Positions 46,713 to 59,561 of a DNA stretch of 64,000 nucleotides are shown piece by piece. The notes beneath the pieces are model-generated. The model made no database searches. It had not been told where the DNA came from and saw nothing but the letters and a program-made list of their open reading frames with translations. The stretch is from the NCBI GenBank assembly GCA_947568835.1, contig OX387602.1:12699021-12763020 (forward strand), read 5' to 3'. Each line of letters starts with the position of its first letter. Within the stretch, counting starts at the first letter, position 1. The translations under genes and the position numbers were made by a program. The stretch comes from Protonemura montana. Taxonomy: Eukaryota > Arthropoda > Insecta > Plecoptera > Nemouridae.

Positions 46713-49361
46713 GTAAGTGGATTTACAGTCCACTTGGTTGAGGGGCTAGGCGTTTAGGAATGGCTTGCGCGATTGCAACTAGCGGGGGTGCGTAGTGTCC
46801 AACGAGAGATGTAAGGTAGCCAACCTCATCCTTGCAGCACTGTTAATTAATTGGTGTAGGTGAAAACGGTTTTGCTCTGTTGCTCTGTTAATTAATTGTT
46901 CATTATTACGATCTAAATTTTCAATAAGTGATTTAATTTTGGACCCCACTAAGTGATGTTATTTTCCCTCGCAGTCACAACGCCATTTCAGTCAAAAACA
47001 AAGGAAAATGAACGTCACTTGCAGAAACTATGGCTTTTGTAAACTTTATGTTCCCTCGTTACCCGCCCTGTAGATTTACGGAAATTGAGTGTCACGGAAG
47101 TAATGTAAGCTATAACTACCCTATACCCAAGCAGGTATTAAAACCAGGGTTTGCCTCAAGTCGAGGATCCCGGCTTTGGAGCAAAAAGTAGCTAATACCA
47201 TAGTCGATCTTTGATGGATGCCTGCCTATTACTTGTTTAGTTTCTATTCCCTGTCATCGACCAGAATATTTTCCTAGCCCCCTGGACAAAAAGTACAATA
47301 ACATACTATGACTTGGATACTTAGGGGCGAATTATCGCGTCCCCTCGCTTCCCGTTTCCTTGTATTGTTATGTATGCGCTTAGTCTTAATAATTTATTTC
47401 AGGCAAGCTGTTCTGTTGATAGTAGATAGGTAATGTATATCATTTTTCTTTTATTTCACAGTTCCTTTTAGACGATATCGAAAGGTATAAAAAATTCATA
47501 CAGATCCTAGACGGCACATGCTTTTCTATAAATAAAATAGGTAAGAATGAACTTCCATGCAACCATCCTTATTTTTGTTGCGCCAAGGCGTGGTGAAAAA
47601 AACAGACGTACGCATGCATTATTTGTGTCATTTGTACTTGCGTGGTGTAATTTTACCCCATTCCGTGTGTTTCTCCTGTTAGTCACATTAGTAATGCTTG
47701 GTGGTAGACAATTATTGGTTGAAAGTTGAAACACCATTTAAACCTTTGTCTAGGGGGGATGAAATTACAAATACATCCTGGAAAATTGAGGGCATCATAA
47801 AACACTTGCCTCCTACCAAGTAAAAAAAAGTACGATAACCGTAACACCCATTCAAAGAGTACCAACCGAGTCAAGGCAATTTGAAATCATTATTCTTACA
47901 GGGTAAAGAAAAATGTCCCATAATAATTTCAACGCAGCAATGTTACTATCATCTGGCTTATCATAGAAGATAGTATTCCTTCAATAAATAGTACGTCAAA
48001 ACACCATCCTTTGATTGTCCATGATAGATTGACTGACTGTAAACATGTATATTTGTTCAAGATCAGGTTACGAGACGGATGTGTGATCGGTTACATGTAG
48101 AGCTGGCCAAGATGTACCGAACATCTTAGATGCAATATTTGGCAGATTTGAAGGTGATACTAAGGAATAGGTTATGTATGTACACCGATGTAGAGCAGAT
48201 GTACAGCTACAAAGAAATAGCATATTCTGTTATTTTTGTAAGTGTTTGTGACGTGGCATTTGCTGCAATTTTTCTTGTGTGCAAATTATAGTGGATAAGT
48301 TGTGATGTGATTTTCTCAATTAATCGAAAAAAACTTTATAACAAAGGTAATCGATCTCTGATATTAAAATTGTGCCTTTTGACAGTTGACACTGAATAAT
48401 TGCTTGACGTGACACTCGTTTACCTTTCAGTTCTGTTCCGCTCACCTGAGAGTAAATGCAGTAAACTCAGATCCCCATGCTGTTCCTCTCTTGATAGTTA
48501 CATTTGCAATATGAGCATGATACTGAGCTCAAGTTTTAGGTAAGGACGCAAAGTCTTTGATAAAACTGTATGTTTTTTACTGATAGCGCCTACTATCTTA
48601 TCCGTCAAGTACGCAAATGATAAGATAAGATTGATTACAATGAACTGTTTGTAAGTACTATAAAAAGTTGATAATTGATAAAGCACCAAGAAATGGGCAC
48701 ACCTAGTTTATATGGAGCTTGGCTCCATAGTTATCAATTAGGTACCGAGATACAGCGGCGTAACCGGGATTTGGAGAGGGCGAAATCTAAAATACGGACG
48801 TCAAAGCATGCGTTTGATGTAAAAAGAGCAAAAATGGACATGGTGTTGTTGGTCCAAGTTATCCTGCAACAAGTTAGTTGTAAAAATTGTTGACCGAGGA
48901 CTTTTCTTTGGTTTTGAGGACATTATTTTGAATGTTGAGGTAACCAGAAGAGAGCTGACACGAGCAGCGTTTCAATTAATCAAAACAAAATATTTCAAGC
49001 AAAGTTAAACGCTGGCACTGATTTCAAAAGCTGTTGCCGTTTTTCTCTTCTAGGGGGTCGGGATATACGTCTTAACGAGCCCCATTTCTCCAGATTTTCT
49101 GTCAGAAAAGATTCTAGGAGGAAATGGAAAATTCATACGTTGTGATCAAGGTTATTTTTGACCAAATCTATGAGTTTATGGTACAATTTTGACCCTAAAA
49201 TGGCGCCTTCAAACCCATTTTTGACAACCCCCTCCCCCTAAAAAACCTAAACTTTCTTTTTTAGAGATGTGCATATTGTACATAATTATATTTGTAAAAC
49301 AATCAATAATTAATAACAGAGAAAAACAATAACTGAAATTTTGTTCGCTCTCTGTTCTCAG
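46713..49361 (+). other. Gene 3, first intron: no other gene seen
   Basis: AT-rich intron, about 2.65 kb, ending in a very strong pyrimidine tract and CAG (TTCGCTCTCTGTTCTCAG). Confidence 0.4.
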
Positions 49362-49406
49362 AATCAAAGATCTAAAGTGTTCCTCTCAATCTGCGTCTGG
49401 CAAACA

Positions 49407-49536
49407 ATGAAAGAAAACAGAAAAGCTAGAAAATTACTGCACTCAAAGCTATTCCCACCCAAGATTTCAGAAGTCTCAAGCTACTCGAGACTTCTCTTCA
49501 GAACAGGACTCAGGAGGGTTGTTACGCAGCTATATC
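49407..49536 (+). CDS. Gene 3, coding exon with start codon
   Basis: The exon begins at 49362, just after the strong acceptor, and the first ATG (49407) has a good insect context (CAAACAATG). It is open to the donor TATC|GTAAGT (49536), ending in phase 1. The start is basic (MKENRKARKLL). No family recognised. The upstream part of the exon is also open but has no ATG in frame with the first exon. Confidence 0.45.
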
Positions 49537-49778
49537 GTAAGTACCCCAATGATGGTAATGCATCCTAGCCTTTCCCATACCTCAAGTCTATCCTATCTTC
49601 TAGAGTTCTCACTAACTCTACGTTTTTATATTGTTGTATTTTATGTATTATGTATTAATACTTTGTAAATCGTATATTTTGATTTGGCGCAAAATGTAAT
49701 TTTTAATTTCACTAATAACTATTCTAATAACTAATAACTATTATTAATTTAATATAAATTACATTTTAATAAACCGAC

Positions 49779-49830
49779 CGGAATTCGGAAGGGTTCGTAT
49801 CCCGGTTCAGCCGCACATTTTTCCAGCTTC
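49779..49830 (+). repeat. Truncated tRNA-derived SINE
   Basis: GGGTTCGTATCCCGG (T-arm/B box) followed by TTCAGCCGCACATTTTTCCAG matches the end of the SINE at 25602-25680 in the opposite orientation. It lies in the second intron of gene 3. Confidence 0.65.
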
Positions 49831-50043
49831 GCTCCTTACCAAACATGTCAAAATACCTTCCTTCGCATAGTTGCGGTTTTTTAAAACATCCACGCTCAGA
49901 AGTCAGAAGCAACCAGCAAGTTTTGTGACTAGTTTTGTTTTCAAACAGTCGTAGAAACATAAACGGTAAGTGGGTAACATTATATTAATGAAGCCTTGAA
50001 ATGATGCAGAGCTTGCAAACCTTTAATTATTTCACTTCTTCAG

Positions 50044-50077
50044 AGGAAAAAAATACCAATATTACGTTTGCAAAATG
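50044..50077 (+). CDS. Gene 3, 34-nt micro-exon
   Basis: The acceptor TTTCACTTCTTCAG and the donor AAATG|GTAAGT are both strong. It starts in phase 1 and ends in phase 2, in agreement with the exons on both sides, and is open in that frame only as far as needed (11 residues including 'KNTNITFAK'). Confidence 0.4.
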
Positions 50078-50287
50078 GTAAGTAATAGGAGCTAACACAA
50101 ATTAAGTGGACTGAACGTTCGGTTATGCGATAATGAGGGTCATTGCGAAGAACCTAACCCTAGCTTGCAGGTAGCCACAGTTTGACAACCTTTTTAAACC
50201 CCATTTGCCATATTGGACCTATCATGTTCATTTACGAGCGAAATACTTTATGTCTGTTTTTAAAATAAACACTGCCTCATGTTACAG

Positions 50288-50441
50288 TTGTCTACTCCCA
50301 TTACATCCCAGTAAGAGAATGTATTTGACCACTGCTACTGAACATGGGCCCAAAGTTGTGAACATTGGAATCAATATTTATCGTGCTCAAAATTATGCTC
50401 TCATTGCACTGCGTGTGATGGAAAATGAACGTTGTTTTTAA
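50288..50441 (+). CDS. Gene 3, last coding exon
   Basis: After acceptor CATGTTACAG the frame continues in phase 2 for 50 codons to a TAA at 50439-50441. It encodes 'CLLPLHPSKRMYLTTATEHG' and a hydrophobic end with 'NIYRAQNYALIALRVMENE'. The full product would be 105 residues. No signal peptide or transmembrane segment is evident, and no known family was recognised. An alternative donor (CCCA|GTAAGA at 50310) lies inside. The first nearby AATAAA is at about 51304. The gene is proposed from splice signals and phase agreement; it needs transcript support. Confidence 0.42.
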
Positions 50442-50510
50442 ATTCCAATCAAGAAAATATGAGACTCTTCTTTTCCATTATTAGGAACACTATTAATGTC
50501 GCAAAATTTT

Positions 50511-50592
50511 TTGCCTAACCGGGAACTCAAAACTCATGCTCAAACCTATCGCGGGCGTAGCTCTAACCAATTGAGCTAATTGGACGTAGCCT
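50511..50592 (-). repeat. tRNA-derived SINE, same family as 34.2 kb
   Basis: On the minus strand it has a good A box (AGCTCAATTGGTTAGAGCT) and the shared block CCGCGATAGGTTT, with a decayed T-arm. It lies just downstream of the gene 3 stop. Confidence 0.55.
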
Positions 50593-53029
50593 TTTCCGGA
50601 GTTAGTGCATTTTATAATAATACAGGATCTCTAAGGAGTAATCTGATTCCATTGACGCTATGCTGCGGCATATCCATGCAATCCAGAGATTTTTTTATCT
50701 CGAACTGCAGCCGGTCAGAACTGCATGGTCATATTGTAGTGTCATATTGTAGTATCAAATTCCCTAGTTTCAAGCATTCCATGCCATTTTACAAACCTAA
50801 ATTTGCAAGAACACCGCGTGCGTGATCTAGAATGTATTCAACAATGCTAAATTCGAACATTGTTTCAATTGTTGCGAGTTGTTGCGATTGTTCTCAAGCA
50901 ATGATCATGGTACCCCCCGCCCCCCTCGACCTAGTCGAGAGTAAGCACTTGTCATCCCAGGCCACGCGACTATTTATTTATTTAATGCTGCGTACAACTA
51001 CATAGTATTTGTGTGAGCCTAAGTGCTAAGAAACATTTGCCGTTAAGATGATTATTTTTCGACTTTTCGACTTTTAATTCACTCTAGAATTCCAGAATAT
51101 CCTGGTTCATGAGGAGATTGGCTATGTGGATTTGACCGAGTCCTTCCTCAATGGCTAACTCAATGAAGAAGCAACAAGATTGTAAACCCAATTCTTTACT
51201 CAAGTATAGCAGTCGTGGGTCCCAGACTAAAAAATGTTATTCCGCTTTCTTTCTTTGAATGATATTTGAAGTAGTTACATTTGTATTGCCCTAGTTACTC
51301 GAAAATAAAAATAACAGGGTATGTGACAAAGAAAAGGTGGAAAGAGAGAGATTACAAACGAAGAAATGTTAATTTAGTATCCTAACTACTTTGGGAGAGA
51401 CGACGAGAACTGTACCAAAGTTCCGGGCGGTATGCTGCGGTAAAGCGTAAATAAACACACAAAAGCATTCAAGTTTGCGCGTGTAGCACATGTACCAGGC
51501 ATCTGCATGCACAAACTGGTTGCACGTGGGAGGAGATGATAGCACAGTAAGCATGTTTAAAAAAAAATGCAAGACCTTACCAGAAATACGGTATCCGCAG
51601 AAAGGATGCAATGCAAGAAGTGCAGTCTGCGCCATCTCTGTGCGTAGTAGGCAATAATTTCACTTGAGAAATGTCACAACAATCAGAACGTCAAGCAGAA
51701 CCTTCTTTCCGAGCTGACGGCGGAAGAGTGAGCCTTGAGCGGAGGGTTACAGAGTAGGAGAGACGAGTCTCGATTCACCATCCCTATCGGGCGCACCAAC
51801 CCTTCGCGTTTGCTTGTTACCGATTGGCTCATATAAATACCCATAGCGATATCAACGAAAAATTTGATTTGTGATTTCGACGTATTCAAATCAGATTGTG
51901 ACCTCACCAGGCAGGTCTTCAATGAATAATGTACTATTATTATTTACATTGTATTCTTCAAATGTCACACGTGCATATATCCTTCTGATATTTTATTTTT
52001 GGCAGGCGTGTTGACTACAACTTCTGGTTGAATGGATGGTTATATGACAATTGACGAGATTTTGTCGATAATTCTGTCATAATACAAATTCCATGAATGT
52101 GAACATATACGAATAGGATTTGTAACTGTTTGTAATTAAAAAAATCCAATTTGTGTAATGTGAAACTTTTCCTCCGCCAGGGACAAAACGATGTGATACT
52201 TTCCAGTCGTTTGTGTATTTCTACGCCATGCAAAGTTTTCACGGGGGGCTGGGAGGAATCACGGGCAAGCACGTAAACGTGAACACGCTATTTTATTTGC
52301 ATCTCTATTAAGGTAAGCATCATTCTCACCCTGCCGATGTACTCACCCAATTTATATTAATTAGTTAACGGTATGTACACCAATTCCCCCGTCAGAAATG
52401 ACTGTCCATATGAGAGGAAAGGGGATATTTTAAGGATGATATCTGTCCCCATACTTCAATTTCTAGACATGAGAATTTGATATTTTTTAGGCCTGGGTTA
52501 AATGTAAATAGTATCAAGCTGAATTGTACAGGAGATGTTTAGGGTACCTCCATACATATTGGCCTAAAAGTTTATAAAAATCAATTCCAGGCGTCATTGT
52601 TTTCCACTCCTATTTAGGGGTGGTTTTTAATAAAAACGTGATTATTGGCAAAGCTAAATTGCATTTGCATTTGCAATAATAGAGAGGATGGAGGGATGCA
52701 ATTTAGTTCAGCAACTTCATTCGTCTTGCTTATCTATTCTTGGTTAAAATCTCTTGGTTTGGTTTAAATCAAAATGGTGCGGAAGTAGTAAAGGTTGAAA
52801 CATTTCACTCGAATAAAAGCCCTTCTAGCATCGTACAATGTACATATGAAGGGAACGGGGGTCAACTTTGATAATGTAGGCTTCCAAATATTTTTGTATT
52901 GTTTCTTCAAACAACTTAGATTTTAGCACATTTAATAAGTTTTTTTGGGATATTTAAGGGGTGATCAAAAACATTGTTGCAGGCAATATAGTTGTGAACT
53001 GGTTGTACCTAATATCGTTGCATTGATTG
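50593..53029. other. No gene seen; one possible Ty1/copia trace
   Basis: AT-rich sequence. At about 51092-51160 (plus strand) a short frame with 'YVDLTESFLNG' then a stop and 'LNEE' resembles the Ty1/copia RT block D-x3-AFLNG-L-EE; this is too short to be sure. No supported gene. Confidence 0.35.
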
Positions 53030-53470
53030 ATTGATTATTGGTATTTAACGAGGCACTTTTTGAAATCTGGCCATGTGGCACTGGTCTAATGGCGTCGGTG
53101 AATGAGTGGGTGATGATGAGGATGATGATGAACCAAACCTAGCCTTCAAGAGAGGAGGGGAAACCCGGTAACGGCACGTAGCCTACTCCTGTCGAAGGTC
53201 GCAGGTGGACCACCGGCTTAACGTACCTTCCGAAGGACGGTATAACTCGAACAGCATGATTCCTCCACAAATTCATGCTGTCGTGAGGGTGATAAGCAAG
53301 ACGAATGAAGTTGCTGTACTAAATTGCATCCCTCCAACCTCTCTCCCGAACAGAACTAGTCATGTGTATGATGGTCACCCATCCAATAACTGCCTCAGCG
53401 CAGTGTTGCTTAACTTCGGTGATCTCACGAGAACCAGTGTTTCCAACGTGTCAAACCGCTCGGTAAATGT
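53030..53470 (+). repeat. Dispersed repeat module, most complete copy
   Basis: From TTGATTGATTGATTATTGG to CCAAACCGCTCGG it has all blocks of the family: a GTGATGATGAGGATGATGATG tract, CTACTCCTGTCGA, AGCATGATTCCTCCACAAATTC, and the CGGTGATCTCACGAGAA module. Related copies are at 3620-3890, 9530-9830, 40915-41240 (partial) and 8110-8420 (part). No ORF with a recognisable product. Confidence 0.7.
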
Positions 53471-56400
53471 ATCGTTGCAGGCCAGACTTGCTTCAATTGA
53501 AGTTCTATCGTTGAGAATTAAGATGTAACTCTTTCCATAATTGCATTGACATTTTCACAAGCGTTGTTACGTCGTTACAGTGTGTTGATGAAACACAGTA
53601 ACATCCCTCCAAAAGACCTCTTCTTCCTGAACCACCTATAGGATGTATATGGAACTGGAACCACCCAGGAATTCTAGCCGAACTATCTGTGGTCGAATAG
53701 TAAGTCTGTAATCTTGGACTCATGAGATCCAAAACACGCCAAATCAAGAGACACGAAACGCAGAATGTTTGCATTCTTCGCTAAAGTGGACCCCGAAAAG
53801 GAGTTCGGTGCAATGGTATTTTGAAAAATTATTAGGAGAAATTCTGGTCTTAGGGAAGAGGGCTGGGGACGGCAGAAAAAGAACAGAAAAAACACACACA
53901 AAACAAAAAACAAAAAAAACCAAGAACAAGAACAAAAAACAAAAAACAAAGCGTTTATTTATTTTCTATCAATTACACAATGATTCGCCATTTCTGATTC
54001 ATGTGCGTCCTCAATATCGGAGGATGAACGTGTGAATTATTCGTATGTGTTATTTGAATATCTGGTTCAAACAATTAAAAACTTTGCGAATGCTCATTTC
54101 ATCTTCCATAACGAGTTTACGAGATGTACTGAACTCACAAAAGTCTGCACTACATACGGACACCAAGAAACCCCATATTAGCAATAGTTTTAGAATTCAG
54201 AACTCACAATCAGTTGCAAGTGGCAACTGAAAAAGCGCGTACGCAGTAATGGCTTCGGGGCGGCTTACCAGCTAGAGGGTAATACGTTTACCATAATGCG
54301 ATTTACCGTGAATTGCGCTTTCAACGAAGCCAGCAAATAAATCCATGCGTTCATGGCTTAAAACGGATTTGCCTTTTTATTCGTATTCGACGAATGCCAT
54401 GCACAAACAACAAAGTGAAAGATGAGTGTTTTTGGCTAATGCCATCGAGGGAGAATAACAATCAAAACTAAAAGTTTTCCAGGATAAAACTGCAGGTATC
54501 GAGTGGAATTTATCCTATAGAGCAGGCTCTACATGCGCTTTAATAATTATTATAGCTTATTAACAAAGTCCATCAACTTGAGGACAGAATGTTGGTAAAT
54601 ATGGCGAGAGGACAGATTGTTGTATTGGGAACTCATTTCAGGGAGAAATTACAGGTCAGTTAATTAGCATTATGTCTTTACTCGATATTCATTGCGTTCA
54701 ACGTTTCAATTTGGATTACAAGTTAAAAGTTACGGTTTTCATCTGGTCACCTACAATTCCCTTTCCCACTGACAAAACAAAATAGCAAAATAAACAAAAT
54801 TAAAAAACTAACAAAATTATGTGATGAAATTATGTGAAATAGAAATATTTCATGACACAGTTAATTTTTTCAATTTTTGCAGTGTGGTCAGAACCAATCG
54901 TCTTGATTTTTTTCTCATCTTGGTTGATTGATTAATTATTGTTTGCACTAGGGGTAGTGTTTTGCACGCAAAATTTTTCGAACTAAATGTGTCTCTCTGA
55001 AATGTACACCTTCCAAAATTGCCCACCAAGCACACAGAACGTCCCCAAATAAAAGCCCAAAAATTCCTCTAGGCCGTCAAAGCCTTGCCAACGTTCTGTA
55101 AATGCACCCTTTGAATTTGCCATTTTGCCACCTGAGTGTGACAATTCTGGCTGCCGACTGGTGAACGTCAGAATTACAGCAAGGTTCTAAAGTTTAAAAG
55201 ATATTACCGAGAAGCTAAGGAATGGAACGGAGAGGAAAGAACGGTATTTCAGATTTTTTGGACCCATTTTCAGATTCATTGGATACTTTAGATATATGAA
55301 TTAAATGTGTTAAAACTGAAAATTGAATGAACATTGATTCCTAGGCTTGCTGGTGAGAGTATCAATAAATTTAGAAGTTCAAATTAAGTTAGTAAATGAT
55401 CATTTACTTCTAATTTATTAAAAACATACAAAATCACAGACAATTGCACGCAGTGGTTAACTTGGTCTTCGGCCAGCCAATGAAAAATAGACTAATTTTG
55501 CTTCTGTCCCATGGTAATTATTGCCCCAGGGTTAACAAATCTTTGTTTGTAAGATTTGGACAGTAATCAGCATTTCTGTTGGTTCTTAGAAATGGCATAG
55601 AAATAGATCAAAACAGTTTTTGGATTTGTCTCTTTTATTTTATTTTATTCATTTTATTTTTTTACGTATTTGATCCTTACTGCAACAACTCAACATATAA
55701 TTGCTTGTTTTATGAATCAGAATTAACTTAGTTCTTGACAGGTTTTTGTCAGCCAAATGAAGAACCATTATACAAACAAAAATAAATAAATATCCAAATA
55801 TAGTGAGATCTTGGAGAAGGGGAAAAGGCAAAGAAGGATAATCACATAATTCTTTAGTATAACACTACTCATTTATTACTAATACTTATTTCAGTACAAT
55901 CTAATATTGAATGTGTTGTTGGGTAGGTATCGAAACATAGTTTAACAAATTAAGTTCCTCTGATGGTATCTCTCAACAAAATACATATAATAATATGCTG
56001 TTAATAGCTGACTGATGAAAGAACAAAATACAAAAGAGAAATAATAGACAACATTAATATCACAGCACAGTTTCAGTTACTAGAATCAATCGATAATATT
56101 GTTATGCAAAGCAAAAAAGTGTATGGCTAGTTGGGGCGCAGTGCAGCTGTACCTAAACTTTTGGTAACCTTAAAAATATTATGCTTTTGTCAAAAATCTG
56201 GAGGGAGACTGAATCTAATGCAACGAGTGTATTTTAATTGGATTGTCCCTGTGAAAACATGTGTAGGAAATTTAAAATAGTTAATAATCCTTGAACAGTT
56301 ACGGCAGTTGTACAACTTGTCCAAAATATTATTTTTGAATTTTCGTTTTTTTTTTTTCGTATACCTAGAGACTTAGCTTGGATTTTAAAAACATTCCTGT

Positions 56401-58463
56401 TGAACTTTACGGAAGTAGCAGCCTATCTGCACTTTTTTTCTTACTCGGCTAACAAAAAATCAGCATCTCCAATGTTTAACGTACTTCGTTAGGTGTACGG
56501 ACTCAATTTTTATAAAACATGCCATGTAGAAATGTGTGATTGGTATTCAAATTTGAACAGAATTGACTTTTCCTCTTTGATGCTTAGTTTCTTAGTTTAA
56601 TGAAACTAACAATCAAGATCTGCTAGAACTGACTTTAAGTAAAAAAGTAAATCATTTTCAACTTTGTACCAGAGGATCACTTCTGAAGTAGAATTCCTTT
56701 TTATTTGCCCCCTAAGCTCAAAACACACTTGAAAATCCCTTTCCATATGATATAAATCACATAAAATCTTCTTGTGAACTGCGATTTCAACTTCAGTGAG
56801 TTGCGTGTTTCCTCGTCCTCTTCCCCAATTTATTTTATGACTTGCCTATCAATAAATAAAGGTGAAAAGCTTTAAAAATAATCAGCATTTGTAGCACAAC
56901 ATACCTTTACTATCGATTATTTCAGCCATAAAAATGAGATCCTTAGGTTTATAAATTTACGAGGCTATTCATACAATCAGAAAAAACACACATTTTCCCA
57001 TAGTTCAACTTATAGTTGGCATATGGATATTAATAATATTTCGAACATATTATAGTCCTGTACATTTGTAAGATTACTGTAAGTGTAAGGTAGATTACAA
57101 GTGTAAGCAGTAAGAGTTGGTTCACTTCCCTTTTGGCACTATCTTACGAGAATTCTTCTATACATTAACCTTATCATTGTGTTATAGGCCCTGGTAATTT
57201 AAAAGCACTTAAAAAATACTAGAAAAATTGAAAAGACTCCACACAAGTAGTTCCTCGGCTTGGCGAGGACTTTATTATTTAGCAAACTTACACTTACATA
57301 AATCATTGCAAGGCATTGAAAATGTGGAAAAATATCAAGACTTCCAAAAAAGATTTTTTAAAGCACATTTTTGAGTGCGGGTTTCCGAAGTCGACAAGGG
57401 ATGGTCTGCCTCCTAATAAAGCGCTTATTTGTGTCTTAAAAAGTTAAAATACATTTAGAATTTAAAAGAAAAACACAACCTGCCATTGTTGTGACCATGG
57501 CTAAAGCCTTAACAAACAAATAGCAACGAAACCAACAGCCACAAATCCGTTTCCATTGGGTTTAATGATTTAATCAGTCTCCCAGCGCTAATGTTAGGCT
57601 TTCTGCGTATTTAACAAGCTTCCTACACATAGTACCGGTGGTGACCATTTTAGCAAACCACTACAATTAAATAATTACGAGTCAAAGTAAAGATACATGT
57701 ATATCCATCGTTAAGGTTGGCTTTAAAAAAGATTAATTTAGTGTAAACTAGTCTCAAATGCAAGTTATCTGTGAAAAATAAATAAATGAAATTTCTTAAC
57801 ACGCAAAACGACACTCCACCTAGTAGCAATCTCAATTTTTGTCGATAAAGAAGCTATTTGGCAACTATTTTTCGCGAAGACAGTTAAACATTAGCGCTAT
57901 GGTAGTAGGGTTTTACATTTGCGCTGAGGCTCTGAGTAATTAGAAACCCAATGCTGTTACCTATACTACTCCAGGATTGCTTCAGATCCTCGTATTTGCA
58001 ACTCGCTAGAACTTCAAGTGCATTTTAAATGCAAAATTTGAAGTGAATACCAACTAGTAGTGTGAAATACCATCAGGATGAACTTCTGTTATCAAAAGAA
58101 TTCACAAAATACGTGCTTTTATATGATTCTCGAATGCAAATGGCATCACATTTCTGAACAATCTCTGGCTAGAACGTTAAGAGTTGATACAAACATTTAC
58201 GGATATGTTTCTGAATACATAACTTGTACAATAAAGCATAAATTAATGGAAACTGAAGATCTTAAAAATATATACGCCTACTTATAAATTATTTAATTAC
58301 ATTTTTATATCAAAACACAAATCGGTGGTAAATTATTTTGAACGTTGAATGTTTTGTTTTTGGAAGAAATCGCATGAGATTGAGCTGTACATACGTTGGG
58401 ATTTTGGATTGGCACTTAGCTTGCAGCGAGTCAACTGTTTTTGTGTCTCTTTAGAAGTGCCAA
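53471..58463. other. Gene 1 3' region and intergenic DNA: no other gene seen
   Basis: AT-rich with an A-rich low-complexity patch (53876-53950). The minus-strand frame 53505-53774 (with 'GWFQFHIHPIGGSGRRGLLE') looks protein-like but has no start, splice or family support. The part next to 58464 is the gene 1 3' UTR; minus-strand AATAAA sites occur for example at about 57270 and 55416, and an ATTAAA near 58290, but the true end cannot be fixed. Confidence 0.4.
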
Positions 58464-58505
58464 TTATCCGGAACAAACGTCAGAATGTTCATCCCACGCA
58501 GTCAC
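58464..58505 (-). CDS. Gene 1, last coding exon: second half of MYND finger
   Basis: After the acceptor ATGTTTCAG at 58506 the frame reads V-T-A-W-D-E-H-S-D-V-C-S-G and then TAA. This supplies Trp, then His-x3-Cys, the last ligands of the MYND finger begun in the exon at 59562. The phase is 0 on both sides. The exon has only 42 coding bases. The protein ends two residues after the last zinc ligand. Confidence 0.9.
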   Translation of the reverse strand: MTAWDEHSDVCSG

Positions 58506-59561
58506 CTGAAACATAAAACACTTCTTAGTTCTGATAGGAAAACTTATGAATGAACTGGATACAATCAAACCTCGTCATATCGTTGGTAGGTTTCTAGCAG
58601 GTTTAAAAATTCCTATTAATGTTGGGTGCATGGATTGAACAGCTGACTTGAATGCCAATTTTGGGATTTATATATGCATGATCAGGTGTCTAAATTACTT
58701 CTAGATGGTAAGAGTGGCAAAAGGCTAGTACAGGAACAGGTAAATAGGAAAGAAATATATAATGCAACTTTCCGAAGCTAAGATGGCCAAAAAGATGTAG
58801 AAAGTTGTACAGACTCCGTAAATACTCTACACTCTTTGTGAACAAAGCAGCAGTCAAAACGTTGCAAATCTCTACATCTCTGCATCCCGCCTTTTCAACT
58901 TCGGCATTGTGATATCCTTTGTGCCGCTTTCCACAGTCTTATATTACAACAGCAAACTTCCAATTATTCATCAAGCAACATTATAAAAAATCGGTCTATA
59001 GTTTGTCAAGATTGAAACAGAAGAGTGAAAGAGTGAAACAGAGAAACAGAGAAACATGATGAGAGGTGAATTCTTTCATAGATCTAGCACAAAAGAAGGC
59101 AAAAGTGGTATGTTTTATAGAAAAATTATTTTTACTCAAGGCTATGAACCAACCAATATTACAAAGAAATGTATTAATACTTACAACCACTTATCCCACA
59201 TAAATAATGCTATAATTTCATTCTCAACTCTTTTTTGCCTAATCTGATAAAATACCATACCCGTTTAGTCCATTAAAAAATAAAACCGTCGGAGGTCAAA
59301 GGCCAATTTTGTGACAATTTGGAGTAATGGCTAAAGTTGCTTCTTTTAAATTTTGATATCTAACTAAGAATATCTGATTGGTAACACAACTTTCTTTAGT
59401 TTGTGTCGTTACAGCTTCAGCCCTCTCAATTGGCAAAAGGCTGTGTTATGAATTGAAAATAAAATTTCTTATTCCCAGCTAAGTTAACATTTTACAAAGT
59501 GACTAGAGTAGTTGCCTAAGTAGCAACAAAGTCAAAGTAGCGATCTGGCCATTCTACCTAC
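58506..59561 (-). other. Gene 1 last intron (phase 0, inside MYND finger)
   Basis: A 1.06 kb AT-rich intron with no other feature recognised. It interrupts the finger at the same codon boundary (after Cys-Gln) as the last intron of gene 2. Confidence 0.8.

Noticed and set aside
53505-53774. Minus-strand 89-residue frame with Gly-rich 'HPIGGSGRRG'
   Set aside because: No start context, no splice partner and no recognised family; lies beside a dispersed repeat.
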